DNA of 64,000 nucleotides, taken from the NCBI GenBank assembly GCA_910574865.1, contig CAJTDN010000002.1, forward strand, positions 1 through 64,000, read 5' to 3'. A program made the position numbers and the translations under genes. The notes under the pieces are model-generated. The model was not told where the DNA came from. It did not search any database and worked only from the letters and a program-made list of their open reading frames with translations. Below are positions 40,172 through 49,227 of the stretch, one piece after another (the first letter of the stretch is position 1; each line of letters opens with the position of its first letter). The stretch comes from Lachnospiraceae bacterium (lineage in GTDB: Bacteria; Bacillota; Clostridia; Lachnospirales; Lachnospiraceae).

Positions 40172-41610
40172 AATTCTTGTTCCTCCTTCTTTCTGGCCGT
40201 TTCATTTTCCGTCCTAGCCAACTGCTCCGCTGTCTTTTTCAGGTTCTCCACCGCCTTGATGTCCTCCCGCATGGATTTCATTTTCTGGTACTGTACCGAT
40301 TTCTCCGCTTTCAGGCGGTCAGCCTCGGCCTGCCATTTCTTCGGGGTGACTTCTTCGCCGGTGGCTTTCAGCTTTTCCAGATACCGGACGGCGGCCTCAT
40401 ATAACGCCAGTTCCGCACTGTGCTTCTGCTCAAACTGCTCCTTTTTCCTCCCCGGCTTCATCTTGTCGAACTGGCGGCGGGTTCCTTTGTTCCTCTCGTA
40501 TTTCTCCCACATGGAAAGATGTTCGTTCAGCACTTTGATACGCCGCTCGGCGTTGACAATCTTCCCACGCAGGGAATAGTAATCTTTGTTCATGGCGGCC
40601 ACCTTTTCATAAAGCTGCTCTATGGAAGTGATGTTGTTGCTGTTCAGGAAATTAAACAAGGCGGCGCTTTCTTTCAGGTTCTTTATCTTCCCATACCGGG
40701 AGTCAGGGTTCCCTGTTGACAGTTGGGCCTCGTAAAGCTGTGCCATGATACTGTCTTTTCCTTCCGGTTTCCCCACCTGCTCCTTTGTCCATTTGTAGAG
40801 CCGGGCAATCCGTGCCTTGATTTCCTTCAGCAGTTTATTGTCGGCGGCAATCTGGCGGTTGATGTTCCCCTTCTCCGTTGCAATGCCTTTCCGTTCCATC
40901 TGGCTGGCGGCAACTCCCAGATGGATGGAAGGTATCTTGTCAATGCCCTGACGCTCGTAGGAGCGGTGGTCAATCCGTTCCGGCCTGCCGGCAGCCTCCA
41001 ACGCTCTGTTGGCGTAGGCAGCCCAGGCAGTCCTCCACTTCTCTACATTTCCCTTGTCGTTCCAGTCGGTGGTGTCCTCCCGGTGGCTCTTCCAGCCGCC
41101 TTTGCCGTTGGGGATTCTCTGGCCGTTTTCGTCCAGTTCGTAGACCTTCCGGCATTTCGCTCCCCACTGCCCATCCTCCTTTAGCGGTCGGATAGTGAGC
41201 ATGACATGGAAGTGGGGATTGCCGTCTTTCTTGTCATGGATAGAGAAATCCGCACACATACCGGCGGCGACAAAGGTATCGCTGATGAAGGAGCGGGCAA
41301 GCCGCAGCTGTTCCTCCCGGTTCAGTTCTACCGGCAGGGAAATCTCTATCTCACGGGCAAGCTGTGCGTTATGGGTCTTTTCAACCATCTCCACACTGTT
41401 CCAGAGAGTTCTGCGGTCTTGAAATTCCGGCGGGGCATGGGGCGGCAATATGATTTCAGAGTGGACTACGCCACGTTTCCGGGTGTAATCATGGGTAAGC
41501 CCGTCCCATTCGTTGGTCATTTTTGTTCCGCTCCGGTAAGCGGCAGCGCCCACGGCAGACTTGGCCTTGCTGCGCTTGATAATCTGGACGGGCATATGGA
41601 ATATGGCTAT
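40168..41610 (-). CDS. MobA/MobL-type relaxase (E2), probable ATA start
   Basis: The frame is open upstream, but the family starts with MAIxH. Here the matching codon (41608-41610) is ATA, nine bases after a perfect AAAGGAGG; the next ATG (41593-41595) is too far from it. From ATA the product is 480 residues. The MobA/MobL domain is clear: KSAVGAAAYRSG, metal-site HDKKDGNPHFHVMLTIRPL, and YERQGIDKIPSIHLG. A coiled-coil C-terminal half follows. It should nick at the IncQ-like oriT at 41764-41793. Confidence 0.87.
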   Translation of the reverse strand: MAIFHMPVQIIKRSKAKSAVGAAAYRSGTKMTNEWDGLTHDYTRKRGVVHSEIILPPHAPPEFQDRRTLWNSVEMVEKTHNAQLAREIEISLPVELNREEQLRLARSFISDTFVAAGMCADFSIHDKKDGNPHFHVMLTIRPLKEDGQWGAKCRKVYELDENGQRIPNGKGGWKSHREDTTDWNDKGNVEKWRTAWAAYANRALEAAGRPERIDHRSYERQGIDKIPSIHLGVAASQMERKGIATEKGNINRQIAADNKLLKEIKARIARLYKWTKEQVGKPEGKDSIMAQLYEAQLSTGNPDSRYGKIKNLKESAALFNFLNSNNITSIEQLYEKVAAMNKDYYSLRGKIVNAERRIKVLNEHLSMWEKYERNKGTRRQFDKMKPGRKKEQFEQKHSAELALYEAAVRYLEKLKATGEEVTPKKWQAEADRLKAEKSVQYQKMKSMREDIKAVENLKKTAEQLARTENETARKKEEQEL

Positions 41611-41763
41611 GGCGGTTCGCCTCCTTTCGGGTGGGGATAGATTGGCTTCGCTGGAAAGGGCAGACGCAGGGCGGGTGTCCTTTCCGGCGGAGCGCACAAG
41701 GGGTTTGGGGAGTGTAGCTCCCCATTGCGTCCAGAGGACGCCACGCCCCCGGCAGGGCGCACG

Positions 41764-41793
41764 CACCGGAACGGTGTATAAGTGCGCCGTTGG
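41764..41793. other. IncQ-like oriT of E2
   Basis: CACCG-gaa-CGGTG stem followed by TATAAGTGCGCCGTTG. The TAAGTGCGCC core after a short stem matches the RSF1010/MobA-type nic region. The same layout is in E3 at 58481-58511. The rest of 41611-41815 has no gene. Confidence 0.8.
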
Positions 41794-41815
41794 ATTTTTA
41801 AGATTGCTGCACACT

Positions 41816-42085
41816 TTAGCTTTCAGGCTCTTTTTTCAGCAGCCGCATGACTTCCGTCAGGCGGGAAATGGCGGATAAAAATGCTTTGACTTCCTCGCCG
41901 GTCATGTCGCTAATGGCAGGGAAGATACTTTCCAGAATTGCCCCATGCTCAATCAAGCGGCGTGTCCTGGCTTTCCGTTCTGCGTCCGTTTTCCGGTTCA
42001 GGAGAATCTTCTGGCGGTTCTCCAACTGGCGGATTTCCGTCTTTACTTTTTCCTGCTGGTTTTTCAGCTTGTCTATATCTGGCAT
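41816..42085 (-). CDS. DUF3847 family protein (E2)
   Basis: An 89-residue helical protein (KLKNQQEKVKTEIRQLENRQ, then LLNRKTDAERKARTRRLIEH) with the family core RRLIEHGAILES. It stands beside oriT and the relaxase in both E2 and E3, so a relaxosome accessory role is plausible but unproven. Confidence 0.75.
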   Translation of the reverse strand: MPDIDKLKNQQEKVKTEIRQLENRQKILLNRKTDAERKARTRRLIEHGAILESIFPAISDMTGEEVKAFLSAISRLTEVMRLLKKEPES

Positions 42086-42163
42086 TTGTAATCACCTCCT
42101 TTCGGGCGGTAAAAAAGACAGCCGTTTCCGGTTGCCCTGCTGTGATTTGGATTCTGTTGTCTG

Positions 42164-42697
42164 TCACCGTTCCTGCGCCGGCGGCTTCTTGTCCGGGTAG
42201 AGTTTCCCGGCCATGACAGCGGCATGGTTCCTGATTCTGATTTCTCCCCGGTTCTCACTGGCTCTGGCATTCTTGTAGCCCTCGTCAGAGAGGAAAAAGC
42301 GGTATCGCTCTCCGGGGAATCCCACCGGGCTGTCACTGTTCAGGATATCCACCGTTACCATGTGCCTTGTTTCCGGTAGGAACCGCTCCATGCCTGCCAG
42401 GTCATGCCCCTGCAGAACCGGCTCTCCTTTCTCGGCTTTGGCGGCGGCAAGCCTCTGGCGGATAGAATGATCCTGCTTTTCGATAAATGCGGCCCGGTTA
42501 TCCGCAATAAACCGGCTGCACTCCGGCTCTGCCAGTTTTTCCAGTTTTCGTATGGTATTCTCGACAATCACTTTTGAGAGTAAATCGTCCTTCCGTTCCA
42601 GAACCGGCACAATCTCTTTCAGCCCGGCAAGGGTTTCTTCCTTCGTTGGTGCGGCATACTGGCAGAGTATTTCTAGTTCGCTTCTGGTAAAATTCAT
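42164..42697 (-). CDS. TTRAP-like transposon-transfer assisting protein (E2)
   Basis: The start is ATG 42695-42697 after GGAGG. The 177-residue product has a TTRAP-like helical N-terminal part (MNFTRSELEILCQYAAPTKE). A second domain (GHDLAGMERFLPETRHMVTV; FPGERYRFFLSDEGYKNA) is shared with E1. It lies upstream of oriT, so a role in transfer is possible. Confidence 0.6.
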   Translation of the reverse strand: MNFTRSELEILCQYAAPTKEETLAGLKEIVPVLERKDDLLSKVIVENTIRKLEKLAEPECSRFIADNRAAFIEKQDHSIRQRLAAAKAEKGEPVLQGHDLAGMERFLPETRHMVTVDILNSDSPVGFPGERYRFFLSDEGYKNARASENRGEIRIRNHAAVMAGKLYPDKKPPAQER

Positions 42698-42702
42698 TTG
42701 CT

Positions 42703-43161
42703 TTATTCCCTCCACTTCTTTTTCTCAAAATAGTTCCGCATTCGTTTTAATCCGCTCTTAACGGTCTGCTGTACCACGGATACGCTCACGCCTTCTTCTG
42801 CGGCAATCTCAATCAGTTTTTTGCCAAGTATGTAGCGGGCATGGATACGCCTCGCCTGTATGTCCGTCAGACTACTCATAGCTTCGGACAGATGTTCCAG
42901 TGTGGCAAGGAAAAGCTGTTCTTCCTCCTGTTCCAGCAGAATCTCCTCCGGGGATTTGGCGGTAAAATCAAAGGCACAGTTTTCAATCCCGTCCTCACAG
43001 TCAAGGGAATAGTACGCCTTGTGATACCAGATTTTATGGGTACGGTTGTTTTCCTCCCTCCGCATAAGCAGCAGAGCCTCGGCCACCTCGTCCGATACCT
43101 CAATAAATGTGTCTGTGACAAAAAGCGGGTAATAATACTTTTTCAGGTTGATTGTTTTCAT
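42703..43161 (-). CDS. Sigma-70-like regulator 1 (E2)
   Basis: A 152-residue protein. The N terminus is YYYPLFVTDTFIEVSDEVAE, and a region 4 HTH follows (LTDIQARRIHARYILGKKLI, EIAAEEGVSVSVVQQTVKSG). This type of small sigma-like factor is common in Tn1549-type elements. It probably activates element genes. Confidence 0.75.
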   Translation of the reverse strand: MKTINLKKYYYPLFVTDTFIEVSDEVAEALLLMRREENNRTHKIWYHKAYYSLDCEDGIENCAFDFTAKSPEEILLEQEEEQLFLATLEHLSEAMSSLTDIQARRIHARYILGKKLIEIAAEEGVSVSVVQQTVKSGLKRMRNYFEKKKWRE

Positions 43162-43285
43162 GGCTAATCTCTCCTAAAATGCGGAGAGGACAGGCAGCGG
43201 TTTCCTGCCCGTCCTCCCCGGAAATGTGATAGGGAAAAGTTCCCTTCACTTGTTAGCCCGAAATCGGCCAATCGTAGGGTCTGTA

Positions 43286-43681
43286 TCAGAAAAATTTTTT
43301 AATTTTCTTCCGTACCGCCTCAATGCTGTCCTGTATGGCAGCTTTGGAGCAGCGGCAAAGCCCGGCAATCTCGGTATAGCTCAAACCCTCCAGTGCGTAG
43401 AGCAGAAATCGGCGGCGCTGCGCCTCGGTGCAGAGCGCAAGGGCGGCCTTAATCTCCAGCATGGTTTCTTTCCTGCACACCCACTGCTCCGGCGTCTGGT
43501 AGTAGCAGGAGCGCCCTTCGGTGAGGACTATGTACTCGTCAAACTCCCGGCTGTCCCAGTGCCTCCGCTTCTCATGGGCAAGGTTTTCTTCCTTGTGGTC
43601 GGCTCTGTCCAGGTACTCGTATACTTCAACTGTGACCTCCACGGACAGGGCTTGTCCGTCTATGTTGATGGTGACTTCCAT
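43286..43681 (-). CDS. Sigma-70-like regulator 2 (E2)
   Basis: A 131-residue protein with an N-terminal beta segment (MEVTINIDGQALSVEVTVEV) and a C-terminal HTH (RFLLYALEGLSYTEIAGLCR, CSKAAIQDSIEAVRKKI). It is organised like regulator 1 and stands directly upstream of it; the two may act as a pair. Confidence 0.7.
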   Translation of the reverse strand: MEVTINIDGQALSVEVTVEVYEYLDRADHKEENLAHEKRRHWDSREFDEYIVLTEGRSCYYQTPEQWVCRKETMLEIKAALALCTEAQRRRFLLYALEGLSYTEIAGLCRCSKAAIQDSIEAVRKKIKKFF

Positions 43682-43887
43682 CCGCCTTTCCTCCGTTCAG
43701 ATTTTTTGCAAAGGTTTCTGAACGGAGTAGGGCGGGGAACGGCAGCCTGGACGGGCTGGCATTTGTTTTACCCATAGGCATATAAAAACACCCGGCTGTG
43801 AAATGCAATCGGGTGTAATGGAACTGTGAACAGTATTTAATTGACCTGACAGTGCATACCTATGGGTAAAATATCCCCCGGCCAAGA

Positions 43888-43947
43888 TCAGGCTTTTTTT
43901 GATAAGTCAATGACCGTCGGATTTTGTCGATACGGTATGTGCTTCAT
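43888..43947 (-). CDS. Possible 19-aa leader peptide
   Basis: MKHIPYRQNPTVIDLSKKA, after a very strong ribosome site (AAAGGAGGTAGCCGCC). It lies between the sigma-like genes and the BceAB operon end. It could be a leader peptide; homologs would be needed to accept it. Confidence 0.35.
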   Translation of the reverse strand: MKHIPYRQNPTVIDLSKKA

Positions 43948-44017
43948 GGCGGCTACCTCCTTTAGCCGCCGCTTTTTGCAGTAATACCGCGTCATTCCTT
44001 GAGAAGATAAAAAGAAA

Positions 44018-44046
44018 CGGCGGCTTTGATCTCTCAAAAGCCGCCG
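44018..44046 (-). terminator. Terminator upstream of sigma-like genes
   Basis: CGGCGGCTTT and AAAGCCGCCG form a 10-bp stem followed on the minus strand by TTTCTTTTTATC. It closes the BceAB-type operon. Confidence 0.8.
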
Positions 44047-44080
44047 CGTATGAATAGGCGTGTGAAAATACCCCTGCTGT

Positions 44081-44108
44081 ACGACGGCTTTTTTTCTTTT
44101 GCCGTCGT
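44081..44108. other. Second hairpin after BceAB operon
   Basis: ACGACGGC/GCCGTCGT, an 8-bp perfect stem with a T-rich loop on the plus strand. It has no T run after the stem on the minus strand, so it is probably an mRNA-stabilising or att-like hairpin rather than a terminator. Confidence 0.4.
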
Positions 44109-44133
44109 GCGGCAGATTACTTTTTAAGTTTCA

Positions 44134-44265
44134 TTATTTTTTTCGTTTTCTGATAATGTGAATGACAATGACCGCAACTACAATTAACGAAATCCCTCCA
44201 AATAAAGGAAGCCATGTGTCAGTAACACTTTGCCAAACAGCACTCCAATTTACATTTTCCGGCAT
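44134..44265 (-). CDS. Small one-TM protein in BceAB operon
   Basis: A 43-residue ORF: MPENVNWSAVWQSVTDTWLP, then a TM helix (LFGGISLIVVAVIVIHII) and a basic tail (RKRKK). GGAGG eight bases upstream lies in the end of the permease gene. Its place right after the permease suggests a small accessory subunit of the transporter; this is inference. Confidence 0.55.
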   Translation of the reverse strand: MPENVNWSAVWQSVTDTWLPLFGGISLIVVAVIVIHIIRKRKK

Positions 44266-44268
44266 AAC

Positions 44269-46302
44269 TTAAACCTCCAATTCTTCAATTTGTTTTTCCA
44301 TAACCATATGTTTACATGACAGGTAAGTGGCAATGAAATATCCACCATACACAATCAAGAACATCAAAACAGTAACACCAATATTTGTAGATATGTGCAT
44401 ATTTAGAAATTCTTCTACAATCGCTGTGATTTTTCCTATTCCAAAGGCTGAAAACATTCCTGCAAGCAAAAGCGGCACAACAAAGAATATCGCTATCTGC
44501 TTGAATAAAGCTCCGAAAAGTAACCGGCTATCCGTCCCCAGCTTTTGTAATAATCCGTATCGGTAAACATTATCTGCGGTTTCTGTCAACTGTTTTAGGG
44601 ACAGCAGCGCGGCGCATATCAGCAGAAACACCAGCCCGATATAGCAGCATAAGAATACCAGCAACGCGCAGGAGCCGTAATACATACTGCTCAACATGAT
44701 TTTTTCAGTATACCGATACCCCTCTGTTTCCCATTCCAGCCCAATCGGTATCATTTTCTGCAATATTTCATCTGTATTTATACCGGGTTTATACTGTACT
44801 AACAAAATATTTATGTCTTTCGTTAAAGACGCAGCGGCATGATCGGGAACAATAAAGGTTCCCCTGTCGTTATTACCTACCGAAGTCATCAAAACAGTTT
44901 CACCCAGCGGCTTCTTCCCACCCGGCTGTAAAATCGTCCCATTCAAGTCAATTTCCGTACAGGACTGCAAAAATGAATCAATATATTGCAAAGTGCCTTT
45001 GTAATTACAGTTTAAGAGAAATTCATTATCAGCAAGACTTATGGGGGCTTTACCCTGTGCCGCTAATGCACGGTTAAAATCTGAAATGGAAACTACCGAA
45101 ACACCCACTTCGGGAATGTCACTGTCAATGTGCCATAAGTTTAAGTCCTGTCCCTCAAACAAATCCCCATAGGTTATTTCTGCTTCATAAAGGCTGATCT
45201 GCGCTATGCTGTCTGCATAGATACCCATATCCACGTCCCTTGATTTCAGATATGCCGCAATGTCCGTTTCTCCTGCCACATCAATATCCGCAACAACATT
45301 CAAATCATAAGGAAGCGAAGCCTTAGACGTTTCATTCATGGTTAAAGCAGAACTTATCCCCACGGATATGCCACAAATAGATATGGCGAGCAAAGCGCAT
45401 ACTACGCTCATAGTCATAAAATCCGTCTGCACTTTACTTCCGATCTGTCGGCTTAAAAAGGTATTCAGCCCTTTCAGATAAATTTTCCTGTTTGCCTGTA
45501 TCGCTGTAAGCAATACTGCCGATACAGAAAAGAAGAAAAGTGCTGTCCCAGCTGCTAATAAAACTACTGCAATCTGAAACCATGAATTTTCGCGGCTGGG
45601 AAGTATACCATAGTGCTGAATAATCACGCCGGAAGAAACAATACAAAGGATAGAAAGCGCAGCTAAAGAAATTTGCGCGGCTTTGTTCCTTAGTGCCATG
45701 ACTTCATTCTTCCTGCTGGCGGTCAACAGGTCAATCAACTTGACCGAAGAAACCGTTCGCACATTGAAAATCATGACAATCAGAAAAATCAATACAAAAC
45801 AGCCGATTGTCTTTTTCAGCGCACTCATGGAAAAAACAATCTGAAACTTACTCATATCTATTGCAAACAGGCGTAAAGAAAATATGGAAAGTCCCTGTGA
45901 CAAAAGCAGCCCTAATATAAGCCCAAACACAAGTGACAGAATACCCACGCATAAGGTTTCCCCGGCAAAAATCCTTGATATTTTCCCTTTTTCCATTCCT
46001 AACAATGTATAAATCCCTAATTCCTTTTTCCTGCGTTTTAAGAGGAACTGATTTGCATACAGGATAAGAAATGCAAGCACAACAGCCACTACAACAGATA
46101 ATGCTGAAAGCAATATCCCTAACTGGTCAGAAAGTAATTGCTTTGTTGCGTCAAGATCATTTAATGCTGGCTGGGTCTGAATGGAATTGAAAGCGTAAAA
46201 CATACTTACCGAAACCGTAAGCGTCAAGAAATAAATCATATAGTCCTGTATGTTTTTACGCACATTGCGAATAATCAATTTACCCTCTGTCATTGGTTTC
46301 AC
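44269..46302 (-). CDS. BceB/FtsX-type ABC permease
   Basis: A 677-residue permease with ten predicted TM helices in the BceB pattern. FtsX-like segments (VVVAVVLAFLILYANQFLLK, RRKKELGIYTLLGMEKGKIS) flank a large extracellular domain of about 180 residues (from about residue 325). BceAB-type pumps remove bacitracin and other cell-wall peptide antibiotics from lipid II-cycle intermediates, and act as the sensor for the BceS kinase. It overlaps the ATPase gene. Confidence 0.87.
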   Translation of the reverse strand: MKPMTEGKLIIRNVRKNIQDYMIYFLTLTVSVSMFYAFNSIQTQPALNDLDATKQLLSDQLGILLSALSVVVAVVLAFLILYANQFLLKRRKKELGIYTLLGMEKGKISRIFAGETLCVGILSLVFGLILGLLLSQGLSIFSLRLFAIDMSKFQIVFSMSALKKTIGCFVLIFLIVMIFNVRTVSSVKLIDLLTASRKNEVMALRNKAAQISLAALSILCIVSSGVIIQHYGILPSRENSWFQIAVVLLAAGTALFFFSVSAVLLTAIQANRKIYLKGLNTFLSRQIGSKVQTDFMTMSVVCALLAISICGISVGISSALTMNETSKASLPYDLNVVADIDVAGETDIAAYLKSRDVDMGIYADSIAQISLYEAEITYGDLFEGQDLNLWHIDSDIPEVGVSVVSISDFNRALAAQGKAPISLADNEFLLNCNYKGTLQYIDSFLQSCTEIDLNGTILQPGGKKPLGETVLMTSVGNNDRGTFIVPDHAAASLTKDINILLVQYKPGINTDEILQKMIPIGLEWETEGYRYTEKIMLSSMYYGSCALLVFLCCYIGLVFLLICAALLSLKQLTETADNVYRYGLLQKLGTDSRLLFGALFKQIAIFFVVPLLLAGMFSAFGIGKITAIVEEFLNMHISTNIGVTVLMFLIVYGGYFIATYLSCKHMVMEKQIEELEV

Positions 46303-47050
46303 CTCCCAATACAGAAACTACCTCCATGATTTCCTCAAAAAATTCTTTCCGTGATTTTGCCCCACGGTGAATTTCGTTGAAAATTTTCCCGTCCTTAATA
46401 AAAAGAATACGGCGGCAATAACTGGCTGTGAAAGAATCATGCGTTACCATGAGAATTGTTGCAGAAAGGTTTTGGTTCAATTCTTCCAGCATATCCAAAA
46501 GCATATGGGAAGAACGGGAATCCAATGCGCCCGTGGGTTCATCAGCCAAAACAAGAGCCGGATTTGTTACCATTGCACGGGCGGCGGCTACACGCTGCTG
46601 CTGTCCGCCGGACATTTGATAGGGGTATTTTTCCAAAACTTCCGTGATATTCAATGCCCTTGCAATTACCTGTACCCTTTTATCAATTTCTTTTGCTTTT
46701 ATGCCGGAAATGGATAGGGCAAGGGAGATATTCTCATACGCAGTCAATGTATCAAGCAGATTAAAGTCTTGAAAGATAAAGCCCAGCTTTTCGCGCCGAA
46801 AAGCCGACAACTGTTTTCCGCGTAAAGTAGTAATGTCTTTTCCCTCAACTAAAATTTTTCCGCTGGTTACTGTGTCGATTGTGGAAATGCAGTTCAGCAA
46901 TGTTGTCTTACCAGAGCCGGACGCGCCCATGATACCGACAAATTCCCCTTTTCCAACAGACAGGGAAATACGATTAACAGCTTTGGTAATGTTTCCTTTG
47001 TTTCCATAATATTTTTGAATGTCAGAAACCTCTAAAATCGGGGTATTCAT
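46280..47050 (-). CDS. BceA-type ABC ATPase
   Basis: A 256-residue ATPase: Walker A MGASGSGKTTLL, Q-loop FIFQDFNLLD, signature MSGGQQQRVAAARA, Walker B ALVLADEPTGAL, His switch MVTHDS. It is the first gene of the transporter operon, downstream of the RR-type operator at 47127-47145. Confidence 0.92.
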   Translation of the reverse strand: MNTPILEVSDIQKYYGNKGNITKAVNRISLSVGKGEFVGIMGASGSGKTTLLNCISTIDTVTSGKILVEGKDITTLRGKQLSAFRREKLGFIFQDFNLLDTLTAYENISLALSISGIKAKEIDKRVQVIARALNITEVLEKYPYQMSGGQQQRVAAARAMVTNPALVLADEPTGALDSRSSHMLLDMLEELNQNLSATILMVTHDSFTASYCRRILFIKDGKIFNEIHRGAKSRKEFFEEIMEVVSVLGGETNDRG

Positions 47051-47126
47051 AATTTTGCTCCTTTCGTTTTCCTTTTTTGATATTGTACATTCAGAAATTA
47101 AAATGCGCCATTAAATAAGATTACAT

Positions 47127-47145
47127 TTACATTACCGAAATGTAA
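47127..47145. promoter_or_regulatory. BceR-like operator upstream of the ABC transporter
   Basis: TTACATT-ACCGA-AATGTAA is a perfect 7-bp inverted repeat with a 5-bp spacer, upstream of bceA and next to an extra TTACATTT half-site (47121-47128). Bce-type response regulators bind inverted repeats of this type. Confidence 0.7.
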
Positions 47146-47163
47146 GGTTTCGGGAAGAAAAGA

Positions 47164-47186
47164 AGCAGACATTTTTCATGCCTGCT
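47164..47186 (-). terminator. Terminator after BceS-like kinase
   Basis: On the minus strand AGCAGGCAT-GAAAA-ATGTCTGCT is followed by TCTTTTC. Confidence 0.7.
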
Positions 47187-47213
47187 CGTACAATCCCGCT
47201 TTGCAGGATACTC

Positions 47214-48221
47214 CTATGTCAAATAAAGATTTTCTTTGGGGAACATGATCTTTACGGTTGTCCCATTTTCAAGGCTGCTTGCCACAGATATTTCCATATT
47301 CATTTTACGGCATAATTTCCAGCATAAATATAACCCAATACCTGTTGATTTTCCAAATTTACGCCCATTTTCCCCGGTAAACCCTTTATCAAAAATCCTC
47401 GGAATATCTGCTTCGGTTATACCAATTCCATTATCGGAGATAGAAAGGCTGCACCCGTTATCAAAAGAACTCCCCTCAAAAGTGAGGATCAGATTTTCTT
47501 TTGCATATTTTACAGAATTAGCTATGATCTGCCCTATAATGAATATACACCATTTCCGATCAGCAAATACTGGAATATCCAAATTCTCAAATATAGGTCT
47601 GCCGTGGGCTTCAATGATCTGTTTGGAATAACTTTTCAACGCTTCCTGTACCAATGTTTTCAAGGTTGTCTTTTCTATCTTAAAATCTTTTTCTAATGTT
47701 GTACTTCTCGCATAGAAAAGGGCTTGTTCTACAAAATGGTCTATTTTATTCAATTCATCATCTATGCGGATTGTAGAAATATTCTTGTCATTCTCAATGA
47801 TTAAATGGGCAGAGGTTATCGGCGTTTTTATTTCATGTACCCACATTTCGATATATTCCCGGTATTCTTGATTAGTAGCCCCCGCTTCTGCCAACTTATC
47901 ATTCATGTACTTATTAGACAGGCGTAGAATTTGGTATAACAGTTTCCCGTCAAGAAATCCCGGCTTTTCTATAAGCTCTGCTAATAAAGTCTTGTCGTCA
48001 AGTCCATCAAATAAAGCCATAAATCCGCAGTAATATTTCTTTTTTCTTGTATAGTCCCATAACAAGGCTGCAAGAAAAGAAAAGCCAAATATTATTTCGA
48101 TATAAATAATAAATTCATAACGCAATCCCATTAACCAAAGAAGCCCCATAGAAAAAATAACAGCTACCAAAAACATTACAACAGAAAAAAGGCGGTCAAT
48201 TATATAATCGGTCAGTTTCAT
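47214..48221 (-). CDS. BceS-type histidine kinase
   Basis: A 335-residue kinase with two close TM helices at the N terminus (FSVVMFLVAVIFSMGLLWLM; FIIYIEIIFGFSFLAALLW) and almost no extracellular loop, typical of intramembrane-sensing kinases. The phospho-acceptor His lies in WVHEIKTPITS, the N box in IIANSVKYAKEN, and the G boxes in DNGIGI and STGIGLYLC. It is expected to sense through the BceB permease. Confidence 0.9.
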   Translation of the reverse strand: MKLTDYIIDRLFSVVMFLVAVIFSMGLLWLMGLRYEFIIYIEIIFGFSFLAALLWDYTRKKKYYCGFMALFDGLDDKTLLAELIEKPGFLDGKLLYQILRLSNKYMNDKLAEAGATNQEYREYIEMWVHEIKTPITSAHLIIENDKNISTIRIDDELNKIDHFVEQALFYARSTTLEKDFKIEKTTLKTLVQEALKSYSKQIIEAHGRPIFENLDIPVFADRKWCIFIIGQIIANSVKYAKENLILTFEGSSFDNGCSLSISDNGIGITEADIPRIFDKGFTGENGRKFGKSTGIGLYLCWKLCRKMNMEISVASSLENGTTVKIMFPKENLYLT

Positions 48222-48880
48222 ACTTTGTACCCCAATCCACGTTTTGTTTCCAAATAATCGGGCGCGCCAATCTCCGATAACTTCTTACGCAATCGCACAA
48301 TATTAACATTGAGTGTGTTTTCGTCTATAAATTCGTCGCTCTGCCATAATTCATCTATGATCGCGTCACGCGGTATCACATTGCCTTTGTTTACAACCAG
48401 CAAACGCAGTATGCCAAGCTCATTTTTTGTTAAATCTACCTCTTTATCCCCATAAGAAGCAGTAGCCTTTAGCAGATTGATTGTCAGCCCTTTATGGATA
48501 AGGACAGAATTAACCTGTGCTTCATAAGTCCTTTTTAATATTTTTTGAATACGCGCTATCAATACCTGTGCGTTATAAGGCTTTGATATAAAATCGTCTG
48601 CGCCGATATTTAGGCTCATCAATTCGTCAAAGTCTGTATTTCTGCTTGTCAGAACGATAATCGGAATATCCGACTGTTTCCGAATCTCACGGCATATCGT
48701 ATAACCGTCTTGATATGGCAAGTTTATATCCAGCAGTACAAGGTCTGCTTCCGCTTTCAAAATATGGTCTGTAATATGTGCGAAATCAGTACTGCTTTCA
48801 TAAGCATATCCATATTTCTGTAACAGAACGGACAACTCTTTACAAATCTCTGTTTCATCTTCAACAACAAATATTTTCAC
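48218..48880 (-). CDS. BceR-type response regulator
   Basis: A 220-residue OmpR-family regulator. The receiver domain has Asp51 in LVLLDINLPYQ. A winged-helix output domain follows (ENTLNVNIVRLRKKLSEIGA, LETKRGLGYKV). It overlaps the kinase and the HTH gene by four bases each (ATGA), so the three are one operon. It probably activates bceAB through 47127-47145. Confidence 0.92.
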   Translation of the reverse strand: MKIFVVEDETEICKELSVLLQKYGYAYESSTDFAHITDHILKAEADLVLLDINLPYQDGYTICREIRKQSDIPIIVLTSRNTDFDELMSLNIGADDFISKPYNAQVLIARIQKILKRTYEAQVNSVLIHKGLTINLLKATASYGDKEVDLTKNELGILRLLVVNKGNVIPRDAIIDELWQSDEFIDENTLNVNIVRLRKKLSEIGAPDYLETKRGLGYKV

Positions 48881-49065
48881 TTTCTGTTTCCCTCCCGTTT
48901 CCTTTTATCTACTGGCTTTTCAGCGTCCTTTGGTATCAGCCACAAGCGGCTGAATTTTGCCACGCCCGGTATACGGTTTTCCTCACATAGCTTTTGCACC
49001 CGTCTTTCTGAAATGCCCCATTTCTTCGCCGCTTCCGGGGCAGAAATATACTCTAACATCTTCAT
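48877..49065 (-). CDS. Stand-alone MerR/excisionase-type HTH protein
   Basis: A 62-residue protein (YISAPEAAKKWGISERRVQK, then LCEENRIPGVAKFSRLWLIP). It is nearly the same as the N-terminal head of the HTH-ECF fusion at 30457-31392. First gene of the BceRS operon, it may bind the palindrome at 49103-49112 and regulate the operon. Confidence 0.75.
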   Translation of the reverse strand: MKMLEYISAPEAAKKWGISERRVQKLCEENRIPGVAKFSRLWLIPKDAEKPVDKRKREGNRK

Positions 49066-49102
49066 TCACCTTTCCCATAAATTCTATTGCTACAATTATA
49101 TA

Positions 49103-49112
49103 CGGTTAGCCG
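49103..49112. promoter_or_regulatory. Candidate operator of the HTH-BceRS operon
   Basis: CGGTTAGCCG, a 10-bp near-palindrome inside TATA-CGGTTAGCCG-AATA. It matches the position and frame of CGTTTAAACG at 31437-31446. Confidence 0.55.
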
Positions 49113-49227
49113 AATACACGCAAGAATCATTACTGTATTTTTTGTAATTATTTAGACCAATTGATGTAACTGTGTAAACGTATTCAATTAAAAAAGTAAA
49201 CTGTACAATACAATAGGGTGAACAAAT

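Noticed and set aside
44081-44108. Hairpin as a second terminator of the BceAB operon
   Set aside because: No T run follows on the coding strand; listed as hairpin only.
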